Assembly (NCBI RefSeq): GCF_905220365.1
Contig: NC_061147.1
Coordinates: 3,162,001-3,226,000, forward strand
DNA: 64,000 bases
DNA from: Vanessa cardui
Taxonomy: Eukaryota; Arthropoda; Insecta; Lepidoptera; Nymphalidae
Direction: 5' to 3'
The position numbers were made by a program, and so were the translations under genes. Below, one piece after another: positions 26,601 through 41,600 of this stretch. Each line of letters begins with the position of its first letter. The stretch's first letter is position 1. Below the pieces are notes generated by a model. That model made no database searches. It was given only the letters and a program-made list of their open reading frames with translations, and was not told the DNA's origin.

Positions 26601-29600
26601 TATTCCAAACCTTCTCCTCAAAGGGAGAGGAGGCCTTTAGCCCAGCAGTGGGAATATACAGGCTGTTGTTGTATATACACAATTTTGATGATGACCGTCA
26701 TTTGTTACAGATGAGATTGGGAGTCCGGACAGTGGTTTTACAATGGCTTCGATGAATTCAAACGGGGACCTAAAGAGCCCCGGAAGTCCCCCGGACAAGA
26801 AGATCACTGAAGCGGATGCGGAAAAACAACCTTTATCTGGCGTAAGTTAATTCTTTTTTTGAAACGTCTGGCGATTCGAATTTCGAGGCCGTTATTGAGT
26901 GAAACTTTTGTGACGCAAATTTGACTTAAACGTTATTGACGACCTCCGTGGTCGAATATGTGCACACTGGTTTCAATAGGTACGCTACTGCGAGGTCCAG
27001 GGTTCAATTCCGATGTAGAAAAAGTTCATTAGTTTTCTATGTTTTCTTGGGTCTGTGTATTTGTGGTACGATAGTTACTTCTGATTTTTCATAACACATG
27101 TGCATTAGCTGCTTACTTAATTGGGATCAGAGTAATGTATGTGATGTTGTACAATATATTTTTTTTTAATAAATTAATATTTTAAAATAATCTTAATGAA
27201 TCTGAATGAAGGGATGACCAAGCCGTAAACAGCTGGACCGATTAAACTAATTTGTTCTAACTCATTGTTATGTTTGCTATTGTCTGGAGAAGATTTTTAT
27301 GATGGAAAACATAAAGAAAGTCGCTCGGAACATTAGAAAATTTCATAATTCTTAACGACCATACTAACTTATCTCCAAAATCATTAGAATACAAAAACAA
27401 TAAATTTTGTAATATTTATTTATTATACCAATCGAATTCAATATTCATGATGATTCAAGGTAGGGTAACGTCTGTTAGGTTAGTTAGTGACTTGGTAAAC
27501 TTAATTTATGGGAGCCCACTTAAATATTTATTTTATTTTGCTTTTATTTTATTTTGTTATTAGTAGTATTGTAATATTTTACAGCGGCAACAGTAATACA
27601 GCATCTGTTAAAGTTTCCTCTGTCTAACTATCTCGATTTAAGAGATACAGCCTGATAACAGTCGTACGGACAGCGAAATCCTAGTAATAAGTTTTTATTA
27701 ATTCTAACCTTAGGGTAAGGAACCCTAGAAATGAGCATCGTAGCATACAATACTATATCGTTCAACCGATCGCCATGACAGTTCGTTTACATTTAAACTA
27801 GGATTGATTTAAATAGTATTATTAAATATTTTTCACGAGCAAATTTAATTGATTATAAATCGACTGACCACTTACCATCATGTCCACTTATCATTATTCG
27901 CCGTCCACCTACCTGTTATATATAAAATAAAAATTGCTAGGAAAACATTATACAGATAACAAATTATTTCATACAAAACGCTTTAACGCCTTTCTAGAAC
28001 ATCTTGTAACTTAAATATTCACTGTGACGTCACGCATATGACAAAAAAAATAATTAATATTGTTTCGTTATTTCATCCGAAGTCATGTAATCATGTGACG
28101 TATACGGACTTAATAATTCGGATATTATTTTCTTCCGTATAGTGAAAAACTTTATTTAAACATAATATATATGAGAGTAATATATAGTCATGACTAGTTT
28201 TGCATAGGCTTCGCACGCTGAGTCGAGATGGCCCAGTGGTTAGAACACGTGCATCTTAACCCATGATTGCGGGTTCAAACCTAGGCAAGCACCGCTGATT
28301 CATGTGCTTAATTTGTCTTTATAATTCATCTCGTGCTCAGCGGTGAAGGAAAACATCGTGATGAAACCTGCATGTGACAAATTTCATAGAAATTCTGCCA
28401 CATGTGTATTCCACCAACCCGCATTGGAACAACGTGGTGGAATATGTTCCAAACCTTCTCCTCAAAGGGAGAGGAGGCCTTTAGCCCAGTAGTGGGAATT
28501 TACAGGCTGTTGTTGTTGTTGTTGTTGTTCGCACGCTTTTTAGAGTTAGTTATCATATATCAGGCAAAAAAGTAGCCTATGTCCTTTTTTGGAGTTCGAG
28601 TTTGCTTCACACCAAATTTCATCAAAATCGGTTCATTGGTTTGGTCGTCAAAGAAAGACAGACAGAGTTACTTTCACATTTATAATATCAAGTGTAGAAG
28701 TATAATAATGATAATTGTAATAATTATTTTGATAAATAACCTCTTACAGTTTCAAACGAACTGGAAAATTGCCTGATTCAAATAGATAAATAAAAAAAAA
28801 ACAAGTTGTTTAGAAAATATTTTTTATTTACATATTGTCATAATTAGCGGCAATAATACCTTAAATTACATGAATAAATGCGAACGTTTAAATCATTTTA
28901 TGGTGCTTGCTTTTCACGAATGACAATTGCTTGTGTGCGTGTGCGCGAATAGTGCGTACGTTTAGACGTGTTTGTAAATATGCGAGCGTGTGAGTAATAA
29001 TATTATATGTCAAGATTTACTCTGTTCCCAGCTTCTAATAGTATAAAATAAATAATTAAATAAATATGAGACAACATCACATACATTACTCTGATCCCAA
29101 TGTAAGTAGCCGAAGCACTTGTGTTATGGAAATCAGAATTAACGACGGTACCACATACACCCAGACCCAAGACAACATAGAAAACTAATGGTAATCTACA
29201 TTGACTCGGCCGGAAATCGAACCGGGTTCTCAGTGTGGCGTACTCATGAAAACCGGTGTACACACCACTCGACCATGGAGGTCGTTATAATTACCGCATG
29301 GAATACGTTAGTCTGAGGTTTTTTTATCTTTTATCCAAATTCCATTGGAACAGGCTATAAAGTCCAGTATTGTCACTTTTATAGCATTTTCTTAAGGTCT
29401 AGCACCGTAAGAAATTTTAACAAATTTTGTCATCGCCAATTCATCAACTATGAGATCTAAGATGTTATGTCTCATACCTGTAGTTAGTAGCATACTCACC
29501 CTTGAAACCGGAACACAGTAATATAACTTTGTATCGCTGTATTCCGATATGGCGGCATACGATCTGTGGACGGTACCTACCCACTGTCTTACACAATGAA

Positions 29601-32600
29601 CTACAACCTAGTAAATAAATATACAACGTGCTTGTATCACTTATCGTATCAGATTATACACGTTATCAATTTTATCATCAGATATATTTAATCAATTAAC
29701 GTATGAATTCCAATTATTTAACACATGGCTTGTATATAAGTAGAATTTTTACTTTTATTCAATCAAAAATCAACCTTCAAAAATCGTCTCTGAAATTTAC
29801 TTCGGTGTATATGATAATTTCGATTTATATGTAAACTAGCAACCCGCCCCGACTTCGCACGGGTGCAATACTAAATATACTACAGAATTTGTTAATTTAC
29901 GACAACACATTAGAAACTTCTAAAATTACCATTGTTTCTTTACTATATTGTTCACGTATTATATACACAAACCTTCCCCTCGAATCACTCTATCTATTAA
30001 AAAAAACCGCATCATAATCCGTCGCGTAGTTTTAAAGATTTAAACGTACAAAGGGACATAGGGACAGAAAAAGCGACTTTGTTTTATACTATGTAAAGAT
30101 CATGTATTAATTTTGCACAGTCGAAGACTAGGTGTTCTTAGTTAGCCCTTCAATTTATTTTGTTTATCATATAGGTTGGTGGACGAACTATATGGGCCAT
30201 CTGATGGTAAGTGGTCACCGTCCGTCCATAGACAATGGGGATGTAAGAAATATTAAACATTCCTTACAAAACCTTTGCGCCACATACCTTGGGAACTAAG
30301 ATGTTATGTCCCTTGAGTCTGTAGTAGCGCTGGTTCACTGGCCCTTCAAATCTGAATACAGGAATTCAACAATATTGAGTACTGTTGTTTGGCGGTAGAA
30401 TAACTGTTGAGTGTGTGGTGTGGTAACCTACCCAAACAGGCTTTTTAACGCTACCACCAAGTAAGCCTTATCTTGTCGTGTCTATACAATAATTGTCTTT
30501 CGAATATATCTATATTAATATTATATAATATGTTATACTATATATGTTGTACATAATACAGTTTTTAACATATTGTGAAGCAACTGTAGGTGCGCTCGCT
30601 TTTTCAAAATCATCATCAAGCTTTAAGGTTTTTTTCAAAATCGGTCCAGCAATCTAAGTCAGTTATATACACATATACAGTTATGTACAGTCGAGGTAAG
30701 AAAAGGTTCGCCACCTTAAGATCTATTTTCGTGTGCTCAGTATGAGCGATAATCTGCTTTACCGAATGACATATTGCATCGCAATGATTTGATGTTTAGA
30801 TTCAAAAGGTACTAAGAGCTCAATACTTGATAAAGGACTTTAAAAACAAACGAAGGTTTACTTACTCTGACTGTTCATAAATATTGAGTAACAAAAAGTA
30901 TCTCATATCAGTGATGAACATTTACGCACATGTATATTAACGTCATATCATATCACAGTATGTAGATTGCGTTTACACGATATCTATGTACATATAATAA
31001 AATTATACTGTCTGTTTGTAATATTAAAATAATCACTTTTACTAAATGCATATACGTATGTTTACACGGTGTATATATGTATATAAAAATATCAATTTTT
31101 ACATTTTTTGTCAGTCTTTCTTCTTAAACTAGAGTAACTTAGGCTATTTTTATTTTAAAATTATATATAAAATAATAATAAAGTCACGCTGTAATGTCCA
31201 AATACTAGCAGTACTGCACGCAGCTTTCAGGCGTGCCACCATTTCGCCATCACGTCGGGTATCACAAAAGCTGTTTAATTACACATTTAATTAGTTATTA
31301 CAAATACACAGCTCAATTTTTATATATGCATATATAGTAAACTCTGTGAATTGAACAATAAGTTTTTTCTTAAATTCAACCGCTCGCGAAATCGACATAT
31401 TTAGTATCTTCCAAAAATGAAATATAAAAATAGAATCTTGCTATATTTAGAATTAGACCAATGTCTTGGGGCGGAAAAGTACGTGAAAACTTTTACGACT
31501 TTCAATTGTAAATTGTTTTCTATCCATAGAAACACATTTTAAAACTGACTAGTCTAACGAAATAGGACGGTAAACGAAATTATAAACGACTTTGTAAAAT
31601 TAGAATATTTTTTAAACATATTATGCGGTTCGATTATATCTTTTTTCTATTCATACACTTTCCTTTTATTTCCAAATTGAATATATTGAGGGTCGAAAAG
31701 CTTGTCAAAAGATAACAAACCTAAAATATTGACAAAAAAAAACCATGAACTATTTTATCTTTCCTTTAAACTAGATTTATAAAAAAAATACTACCAGCCA
31801 ATATGAGAAATATAAAATTCATCCTGGGAATTTTATTATCTGTGATAAGAAAACGAATTATCACGTCCCTAGAGGTAATCGAACTGGCTTTTATTATCTT
31901 CACTGGATATAGTATATAATCCTTAGTTTCAGAAATTTTGCTTTTAAACTCATCGATAAAATTCATTATTATAATAACTCATTTCGAAGAAAACAAGTTG
32001 ATGACTTATTATATTAAACTGTTACTAAAAAATAAATGTGCATTTTCCGACGCCCGAGAGAAGATAACTCAAAGTAATAAAACAAATTAACTTAAACTTA
32101 AGATAAACTGGTAAAATTTTTTTTATTAATTAATATTGCCGAGAGTCAAGATGGCCCAGTGGTTAGAGCGCGTACATCTCAACCAATGATAACGGGCTCA
32201 ATCCAAGCACCACTGATATTTCATATGCTTAATATGTGTTCATAATTCATCTACAACTCGGTGGTGAAGGAAAACATCGTGAAGAAACCCGCATGTGCCT
32301 AATTTGAACAAAATTCTTCCACGTGTGAATTCACAAAGCCGTATTAAACCGGGGCAGCATGTGGAATATGCTCCTAACCTTCTCCTCAAAGGGAGAGGAG
32401 CCAGCAGTGGGAAATCGACGACGATTGGTCAATGAACGATTTGCGGTGTTTATCTTAAATGATCTCATTAGTCAAGATCGTGGAAACACATCTTAATTTG
32501 ACGACCTCCATGGTCGAGTGGTGTGTACACCGGTTTTCTTGGGTACGCCACTCTGAGGTCCCGGGATCGATTCCCGGCCGAGTCGATGTAGATTACCATT

Positions 32601-35600
32601 AGTTTTCTATGCTGTCTTGGGTCTGGGTGTTTGTGGTACCGTCGTTACTTCTGATTTCCATAACACAAGTGCTTCAGCTACTTACATTGGGATCAGAGTA
32701 ATGTATGTGATGTTGTCTCATTAATATAATCTGTAATAGTATTTATCTTTCATTTAGTATTCGACGTTGAAGGAATACGTCCTGAGCAAATCTGAGTATG
32801 GATAATCTGATTGGTTGTCTAACAAATTATTATTAATTGGATTATAATTTTAAATGAAAATATATTGCTGCTTAGACGTACTAGATAAGAAAACCAAAAA
32901 AAAAGCCAAGTCATGAGTTTACGTAATCTACATCTTCGTAACTCGTTAATATCCAAATATATCCAAAATGCTGATATTATTCCAACGTCACGTCCATGCC
33001 TTTATTATCATTATCAGGGCTGTGATGCATGATGAATTTAATGCGTAAATACTTAAAGTAAATCACACAGTTACGTAATTAATTACTTATTTCCATTAAG
33101 CCTACACTTTAACCAGTTAGTGTAAAATTTCGAAACGCTAAGATGACTGGATGATTGGAAAATTTGGCTAATTTCATGTTCAAAGGGGATAAATCTTATT
33201 AATCCCATGCCGGGTTGTATTCTAATCTCTAAGTAACAACTTATTTTTATTATGTATTACGAATAAGATCTCAAATTTACTAAGGAATTACTAATATTCC
33301 TTTTTACCCCTCCTTTTAAGCTTATTACTTATAGGAATGGAGTTTAAAATAGACCAAAGGGTCATGATCGAACTGGACTGATGCGGCTTGTTACAGGCTT
33401 TTTTTAAGCGGCCCGTAACCCATTGCGCTAGGGACGCTTGTTATGTTATGCTTATACTATCACATATTTTGATAGCCCGATGACCCCATCGGATACACAG
33501 CTAGTATTCGATTGGATAAGCTAGTAGTCACTGCAACGTTGGATTTATACTAATTAACATCCAATTTCACCCTCTCGGGTTTGACTTAACTTTCCAGTAG
33601 CCGGTAGTAACCGCTCACGTCTGGGTACATTTTCCCAAAAAAAAAACAAAGATTATATGTCATATTTATAAAAGTAGACTTGGCAAATTTATCTACGACC
33701 TTAAACCGCCATTTTAACGCAACAGAAGATATTTTTATACATCTTTTAGTGTTCTATTCAAAGTTACATAAATTATAATCACGACAAGATAAAATAATAA
33801 TTTAAATTAAATATAACTACCGTGCAAATCTTGAATCCGGTGGTAATGAGAAAATAATAAGACTTGCAGTATTTCCCGTTGGCGATTAAGATTCTCATTG
33901 CGATAAATAAACCACCAAAGTCACAAATAAAGGTGTATCAATGAAAAAAATGACTATATTATATTGAATTGTCTGCTGGCGAAGCTCCGAGGTGGCCCAA
34001 TGGTTAGAACAGGTGCATCTTAACAGATGATTGCGAGTTTGAACCCAGGCAAGCACCTCTGAATATTCATGTTTCATAGAAATTCTGCCACATGTGTATT
34101 CTTCCAACCCGCATTGCAACAGCGTGGTGAAATATGTTCGAAACCTTATCCTCAAAGGGAGGCGACGCCTAAGCCCAGCTGTGGGAAATTTACAGGCTGG
34201 TGATATTGATGTTGAAGCTACGACCTCTCCTGTAAGATACAGCAAAACCTTTAAGCCCTACACGCTTCAAACGAGTTCATATAAGCATTGGAACAGTGTG
34301 GTGGAATATGTTCCAAACCTTCTTCGAGAGAAGGGAAATTTACAGGCATTACATTATTGTTGTTGTATGTCTTTAGGCAGTTTGTAAAAGTATTTCGAAT
34401 CCATCAATCAAACTTTAAGAGTCCTCCTGGAACTATAACTCAATTCGGCCTCAATAGAAACTCTGCACTCCGAATGAACCTACATATGTACTTCTTCAAA
34501 ATCAAACTCCTTTGTCGATCTACGTTGGTATAATAAAAGAAGTATCAAAATAGTTTGCATCAAACACCTGACAGGTGATGAATATTTTTGACAATTTACA
34601 ATTAAGAATAACTCAAACTACATATCAGAATAGTTTGACATTTGACGTAACATTTTTAACAAATCGAAAACGAAATAAATTAATATTGGATATTGTTTCA
34701 GCGTTATTCTGGAGTCGAGTCAATTTGTAGTGAAATCTTGTGTGATCTGAGAGTGAGAAAATCAGAAAATATTATGTTAATTAATTTTTTTCAAGATAAT
34801 TAAGTCTATGAATAATAAATTAATATTAAAATAAAAGTTGGTATTGTTGTCGTGTCTACATCCTACTGTAATTGTGAAGTATATAAAAGAAAAAGATTTT
34901 ATTATAGTAATTCAATTTCTTATAATCGTAACTGTGTTATAGTCTACATTGTCTGACGTGAGTGTATTTATTCTGATTTTTAGTATAATTTATTATATTA
35001 AGAATAAATAAAAAAGGATTTAATATCTCAATAATTAGTTTCCTGAAAAAAAGTTTTATTGAGTAATTCACCACTTTTATCATTTTACCATTTTGATGGC
35101 AACTTATATTAAAGAGCTGACAGCACAAAAATAAGCTACTTTTGTTTTCAGAAAACGCAATGTAAAAACTCTTCTAAATATTTGATAGAATTAGGGCTGT
35201 TTCATAAGCATCTAAGTAGGTGTTTGTCTACTAATTTTATTATTTTATTGTCTGTCATCTCAAGTGACAGATATCGCGTAGCGCGGGAAAACAAAACAAA
35301 AGTTTTCTCTTGGCGAAGGCAGTGCACATCGAACCGACGCACAAAATAGAATATATTTAATCTAATTTATAAATCTACCATATTAAGCGCGAATAATTTG
35401 AACACATGCGACAAATATCGCCATCGATAACGTAACATCACGAACCATAGCGTAAATAAAGCATACGATTGTACACATCCCTTATATCGATACTTACCGT
35501 ATTCACACTTGCCAAATAATTGTCATTTATTTATAATAACACATTGTTTTTCGGTCTGTTCTATGAACGTCACAATCGCAGTCTAAATTATAATAGTATT

Positions 35601-38600
35601 AATATAGATATATATCTATACTAATAGTATACATGCAAAGTAACTTCGTATCTCTGTCTGGCTGTTTAATTATCACAGCTGAACAATGTAATCGAAATTA
35701 TTTAAATTTGGAATGTAACAGGCTTGACCCTCAAGGGAGATGGACTTCTATAATATATACTTTATAGATTAGATTAGTCTCTACCCCGTGCCTAAATGCG
35801 GTCAACGCCACGAACGATAACTAGTATTAATAAATTGACAAAGGTAAAACACTATATTACCTTCTTTCACTAAGTTTGCCTAATTTTTTTTTTTTAATTT
35901 TCAATAAAATTAAGGTACAAATTCCATTTGAATTATATAATAGGTATATGATAAGATATTATTTAAGAAAATGTATTATTTAATTAACACATTTATTTAG
36001 AAAGAAGCCTTGTTAGTCACTCGATAAAGAAAGACAGACGAACAATATATATATATTTCAAATAAAAAAAAGGAAAAAGAAATAATTTGACATTATGCTG
36101 ACTTGTCATAAGTCACGCGAGCAATAAAAAAAATAGATACCAACGTTATTGGTCGATACAAGATTTCTTTTCTATGGTATCACAATTATGATTAATTCGA
36201 CGCCATTTTATGATTGATCCCATTAACTCATCTGATAGCGATTATTTAAATCTGATCTGATTAAATATTTAAAAAAAATACAGTGACTCACGCTTTTATG
36301 TATTTTGTAATTAGCTAATGATAATGTATTTGTTAAGCTAAGATTATCATAATGGCAATCGTTTTTTTTTTTGAATACTTAGTAAAAATAGATATAATCC
36401 CGATTAGTCATGAATATTTTTTTTAAATCTATAAGAAGATAGTACTTATATTCCTCACTTTTGTACATCTGTTGTAAAATAACTGTGTTATCTATTTTTT
36501 TGAATTTCGAATATGTATTTGCGGCTGATATTTACTTTAATTAAATATAGATTATGTAACAATAATTCATAAATGTTGGCAATTAATAGGTCTTTCAAAG
36601 TTTTTTTTTTTTTTTAATTTGAAAGAATACATAGCAATGACTGTAAATTATAAGGCCACTCAAGGACACGCTCTGCACGAATGACATTATTGCTTCAACT
36701 TGCGTGCGCGGCGATCGTCCATAAGCAAGTGCATGGGTTTGATACTTGGCAACAAAAATATAGCACACATACATTTAATCTTAATTTTTTTTTTAATATT
36801 TATTATACTGTAACGCCTTTGCCATTGATTGTAATATATGATATAGAAAAAATCATTTCTTAGTACAATATTATGATTGAAGAAATGTATTTATTATTAA
36901 CAAAATTCGAAATTCGAATTGTTTTTTTTATGTGTTGTTTTTTATTGTATTTCTAATTACCAGTTTTCATTCATAAAAATACTTTAATTGTAATACGTTT
37001 TGAGTACATGTGATTTATACCAAGAATCAAATCATCGATTCATTCAAATGTTTCAATGTCGATTGAAAAACGATAAGACGTATTGTTATCATTAATTATG
37101 TTATTTATGTCGTTATTTAAAAAATTAAATGAATACAGAATACATAATTGTATTATTTTTATTCGTATTTGAATGAAACAATCGATCCAGCTGTTAATAT
37201 TATATAATATAATTTAGGCTTGTTTAGAATTCCTATAAAATTATTTGCAATGGATTATGTAACATCAATTAAGTCAAACGTATGATATAATTTCGATTTC
37301 TGTACCCTTGACTCCGATTGCATTAGCCTCCAATAAAAGTATGTATGGTCTAATATGTACTTAAAAAATAACATTTAATATATTATTATGACCGCTGCTA
37401 TGATTTATATATCTTCATGTCTGTAAGTGTGAATGTTTGTTTGTTTTTGCTGCTTGCAATATATTCGGATTAAATAAATATTTACAACAAATATATAAAA
37501 TAAAAGTACAGTAATAAGACGCTTTTTTTTCAAAATTGTTTTTATAGAAAATATAATTTAAATTTTGTATGTTACAGAAAAAAGAAGAAAGATGGTGGAA
37601 CACGTTGATGCAAGTGGCGGTGCCGTTCTTCATAGCTGGCTGTGGTACCATCGGCGCTGGACTGGTTTTGGGGAGTGTGAGGGTAAGTAAACTTTTAATT
37701 AGTAAATGTTAATTTAACTTTATAATTATGTGAAAATCTAAAGATTAAAATTTTATGCATATTTTTCCGAACATTTTTTATCTGTATCGAACGATTTGAT
37801 ATTTAATCCTTAACGAGCCCCACATAATTCCCCACGTGACGTCAGGGAAACGTGTAACGCATTTATCAGCGAAAAAAGCTGGAACACTCAGGTTTTCAAT
37901 CTTCAAATGGGATCAAAGCAAGTTAGTTAAATTACCGATGCAAGGGACATAACATCTTAGTTCCCAAAATAAGTTTTCCAATGTAAAGAATTGGGTAATA
38001 TTGCTTATAGACTTACTAACCATTAGGTGGCCTGTTTGAATGCCTGTATTTAAAAAATATATGTACAGGATTGCTTGCCTGGATGGATACATGCAAGTAG
38101 TGTGTACACCGGCTTGCATGGGTACGCCACCCCAAGGTCGCGGGTTCGATAGAAAACGTTTATTAGTTTCAATGTTGTCTTGGGTCTGGGTGTTTGTGTT
38201 ACCGTCGTTACTTCTGATTTTCCATAACACTAGTGCTTTAGCTACTTGCATTAGGATCAGAGTAATATATGTGATGTTGTCCAATATTTATCCAATATAT
38301 AACTAATTAGCTAGGGTTTATTATAATTAATAATCCGAGTGAATCGTTACGTATAGCGATTAGTCATGAAGGTAAATCGTATATCATGTCTATCGCGCAA
38401 ACGTAATCATATCGAAACGGCTTACGTAACTTCCCACCTTCATAATTAATTACTATCTCTAAGTGGAAAACAATCATTATAATATTTAAGGTAAATTTGT
38501 CGAATCATGGCTCCACTTTGAAAGAGCACGAATATTTTATTCTATCGTTCTTTAACAGTAGTATCTGTATTGAAGAGTCGTATGGCTTTGAACCTTTTAC

Positions 38601-41600
38601 ATAATGAAAAAAAGTGATAATATTCATCACATGATCCAAATTAAAATCAAAATAAACTTTATACAAGTAGGCTTTTACAAGCACCTTTGAATCGTCATTT
38701 AACAATTAAGTGAAGCTACCACCGGTTCGGAAAGTAGATTCTACCGAGAAGAACCGGAAATAAACTCAGTAGTTACTCTTTTTCAACATTTAAAAAATAC
38801 AATCATATTATATAAATACAATATATGTATGTAATGTATCCTGGCTGGAAGTCAACAGGTATTAATTCCAAGCTTTTTTATCATCTATAAAATCTTGTAT
38901 CGAATAATATGCCTTTTTTTACCTTTTTTTTTTAATTTTTTATAAACGATTAGAATTTACGAAACAGCAAAATTAAAAATATCCGCGGAATTTTCTTATA
39001 GAAACGGATACAACGGATACCTTGCCCCAAGAAAGATTTGATGAATGATGACAATGATTATCACTGATTTTATCAAAGTGATCAATGTTACTGTGAATAT
39101 ACATAATATTGTTGTAAATATATTGATGTGAATAATATTCTCCTAGTGCCCAGTAAATTCCAACTCTAACGACACGCACGCCCATATGCGAACTAAATCA
39201 CACATACTCACACACACACACACAATCAAAAAAACACACTCGCGAATTGCGTATTGTACACATGGCAGAGTTAGTAAAGAAAAACTTACATCTAGAACAA
39301 CGTTTGGAGGCTCCATTAGCAACTGCAAACCGTCGTGGTCTTTATTCCCATAGTATTGTGGGAAGACCTGTGTCAAATCTCACACTCTTGTACTATACTG
39401 CTTCTCGTGTGGTTGGTTCGTCTCCGTTGAATGTCATATCGGCTGATTTACCAATATGTAGATTTGTATGAGCCAAAATATGGAATTCACACCCACAGAC
39501 TCAATGTTTTCAAATGTAAACGTCGTTTCTAAAGTATGGCATGCACAGTGCGAGTCTGCTGACTAGATAGTTGACAGCTGATCGCATTGTGTACTCATTG
39601 CGCATTCAGCTGGCCTATACCGTTTTGACGATGTTAGAAGTGTTAAGGGTGACTGCTGGCAGAATACTGGAATCGGGCAACAATATGCGAGAGACTGCCT
39701 TACTGATAGTGAGGGAAGGTAAGCAAGCGCATGGGGACGAAAATTGTTGAAGGAGAGTAGCTGTGAGTTACTGTTCATCTCGCTGTCACGAGTAATTAGT
39801 ATGTGATGTCAGCACTGTGCAAATTGCTGCAAATAATGCGTAGCCACACTCGCGCGCTTGCTCACATTGTGTAAACCAGGCATAAGATTCAATGTAATAC
39901 AAATATGTATATGTACATTTCTCATTTCTCTGTCAATACAATAAAAGGGATGCCCCATGTTATAAAGTACTATCTGTTCTTATGAAATGTGAATTTAATT
40001 GTAAAGAAAATTGAGGTCAATGCAATACAAATAAACCACAAACATCACTTAATCTTAATAACACTTAAAGAACAATGAGTACTTGTGGATTTTCTATGTA
40101 ATTGCATTGCGATTTGCTGTAAGGACCTCGGAGGTGAGAGTATTATGGAGTGGCGCGTGCGCATGCCATGCGTTGCACGTTTACGTGTTTTTATCGTAAT
40201 AGATCGTTTATATCCGATTTTACATTGAATCTGTAAAGGTTTATGAGCTTCCAAAATATTACTTACGTCCATTTCTAATATTATAGCCAGATGTTATCTA
40301 ATGTACTTATATAAATTATATAAAAGGCACTGTGGAGTGGCGATTTACGCAAGGCGGCAGGCAGGAGCTGGATGCGAGTAGCCGGAGACAGACCACAGTG
40401 GCGTGCACTTGGAGAGGCCTATGTCCAGCAGTGGACAAAAACGGGCTGATGATGATGATGATGATAAAAATTGTTGTCACTCATGTCATTCTGCCCTTAT
40501 CCCGATTTCCTTGGGGTGTGCGCAGCATGTTTTCTTCTTTGATCGTCCCTTTCCTCTATATGCATCCATGTTCATGCTCAAGACCTTATCAGTATGAATG
40601 GTACAATAGTTTTTTTCGCGTTCGCGTTTTAGCGGTTGGTCGTAAGACAAACAAAAGTAGTAGGGCTAAATTCAGTTCAGAGGTTTAGGCTTAAAGGGTC
40701 AACATACACACGTAGATACAGACAGTCAGAGTTACTTTTGCATTTATAGTATTTTTGCTTGAAATAAATTTATACATATAAACACATATACACACCAGAA
40801 TTGCTCAACACTTTATATGTTACTAGCGACTCGCCCCGGATTCGCACGGTTAAAATGCTGATACTAAATATACTGCAGAATGTCTTAAAATGTTCACAGT
40901 TTTCCAGTCATTCTCTTCTATATTGTGCGTGTATTATACATGTAAACCATCGACTTGAATCGAACTATCTAAGAAAAACGAACCGCTTCAAAATCCGTTG
41001 CCTTATTTTAAAGATCTAAGCATACATAGAGACGGACAGCGTTAAACGGCTTTGTTTGATACTATGTAATGATTAGATATGTCAGATAAAAAAATAATTA
41101 GATTCGCATTGTTTTATATTTGCGTTAAACGTTTTGGCGTAATCTGCAAGATACAAATTTCACGGAATGAAACATAATCGTAATAACTGTGGAACTTTTT
41201 CTTGAAAATCCTATACAGATAAGAATTTGATAAATATAATAATTAAATACACTCATCTAATGTGTATCTTTAATCAGATATCCGTTTTGTCTTTTGTTTT
41301 GATGTTGTTTATCGAACAAAAGTGCCTACTTATGTATGGAATATATATATATAGGTTTGATAAATTATATTTGGTATGATAAATTTTCGTCAAATAATAA
41401 AAAATATGTTCCTTAATTTTGATGAATAATAAATTAATATAAAATTTTTGGTGACTTCTTCGGCAATATCTTTAATGATATCAATAATGACTTTGAAATC
41501 ATCTTTTTCAGAACTGGGAGGTGTTCCAAGTGGTGAAGGCTATATTCGTCTTAGTGCCATCTCTCTCCGGCTTAAAAGGTACGTAACAATTATCCTACAT

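Noticed and set aside
33895..34245. 116-codon minus-strand ORF
   Set aside because: It is the reverse strand of SINE-B copy 10 and its flank.
37913..38306. overlapping ORFs of 123 and 88 codons on both strands
   Set aside because: Both run through a Rep-C fragment and SINE-A copy 9; not genes.
39199..39222. CA-dinucleotide run
   Set aside because: Short and ordinary microsatellite with no associated feature.
40446..40465. GATGAT trinucleotide run
   Set aside because: Explained as the usual simple-repeat 3' end of the LINE relic beside it.
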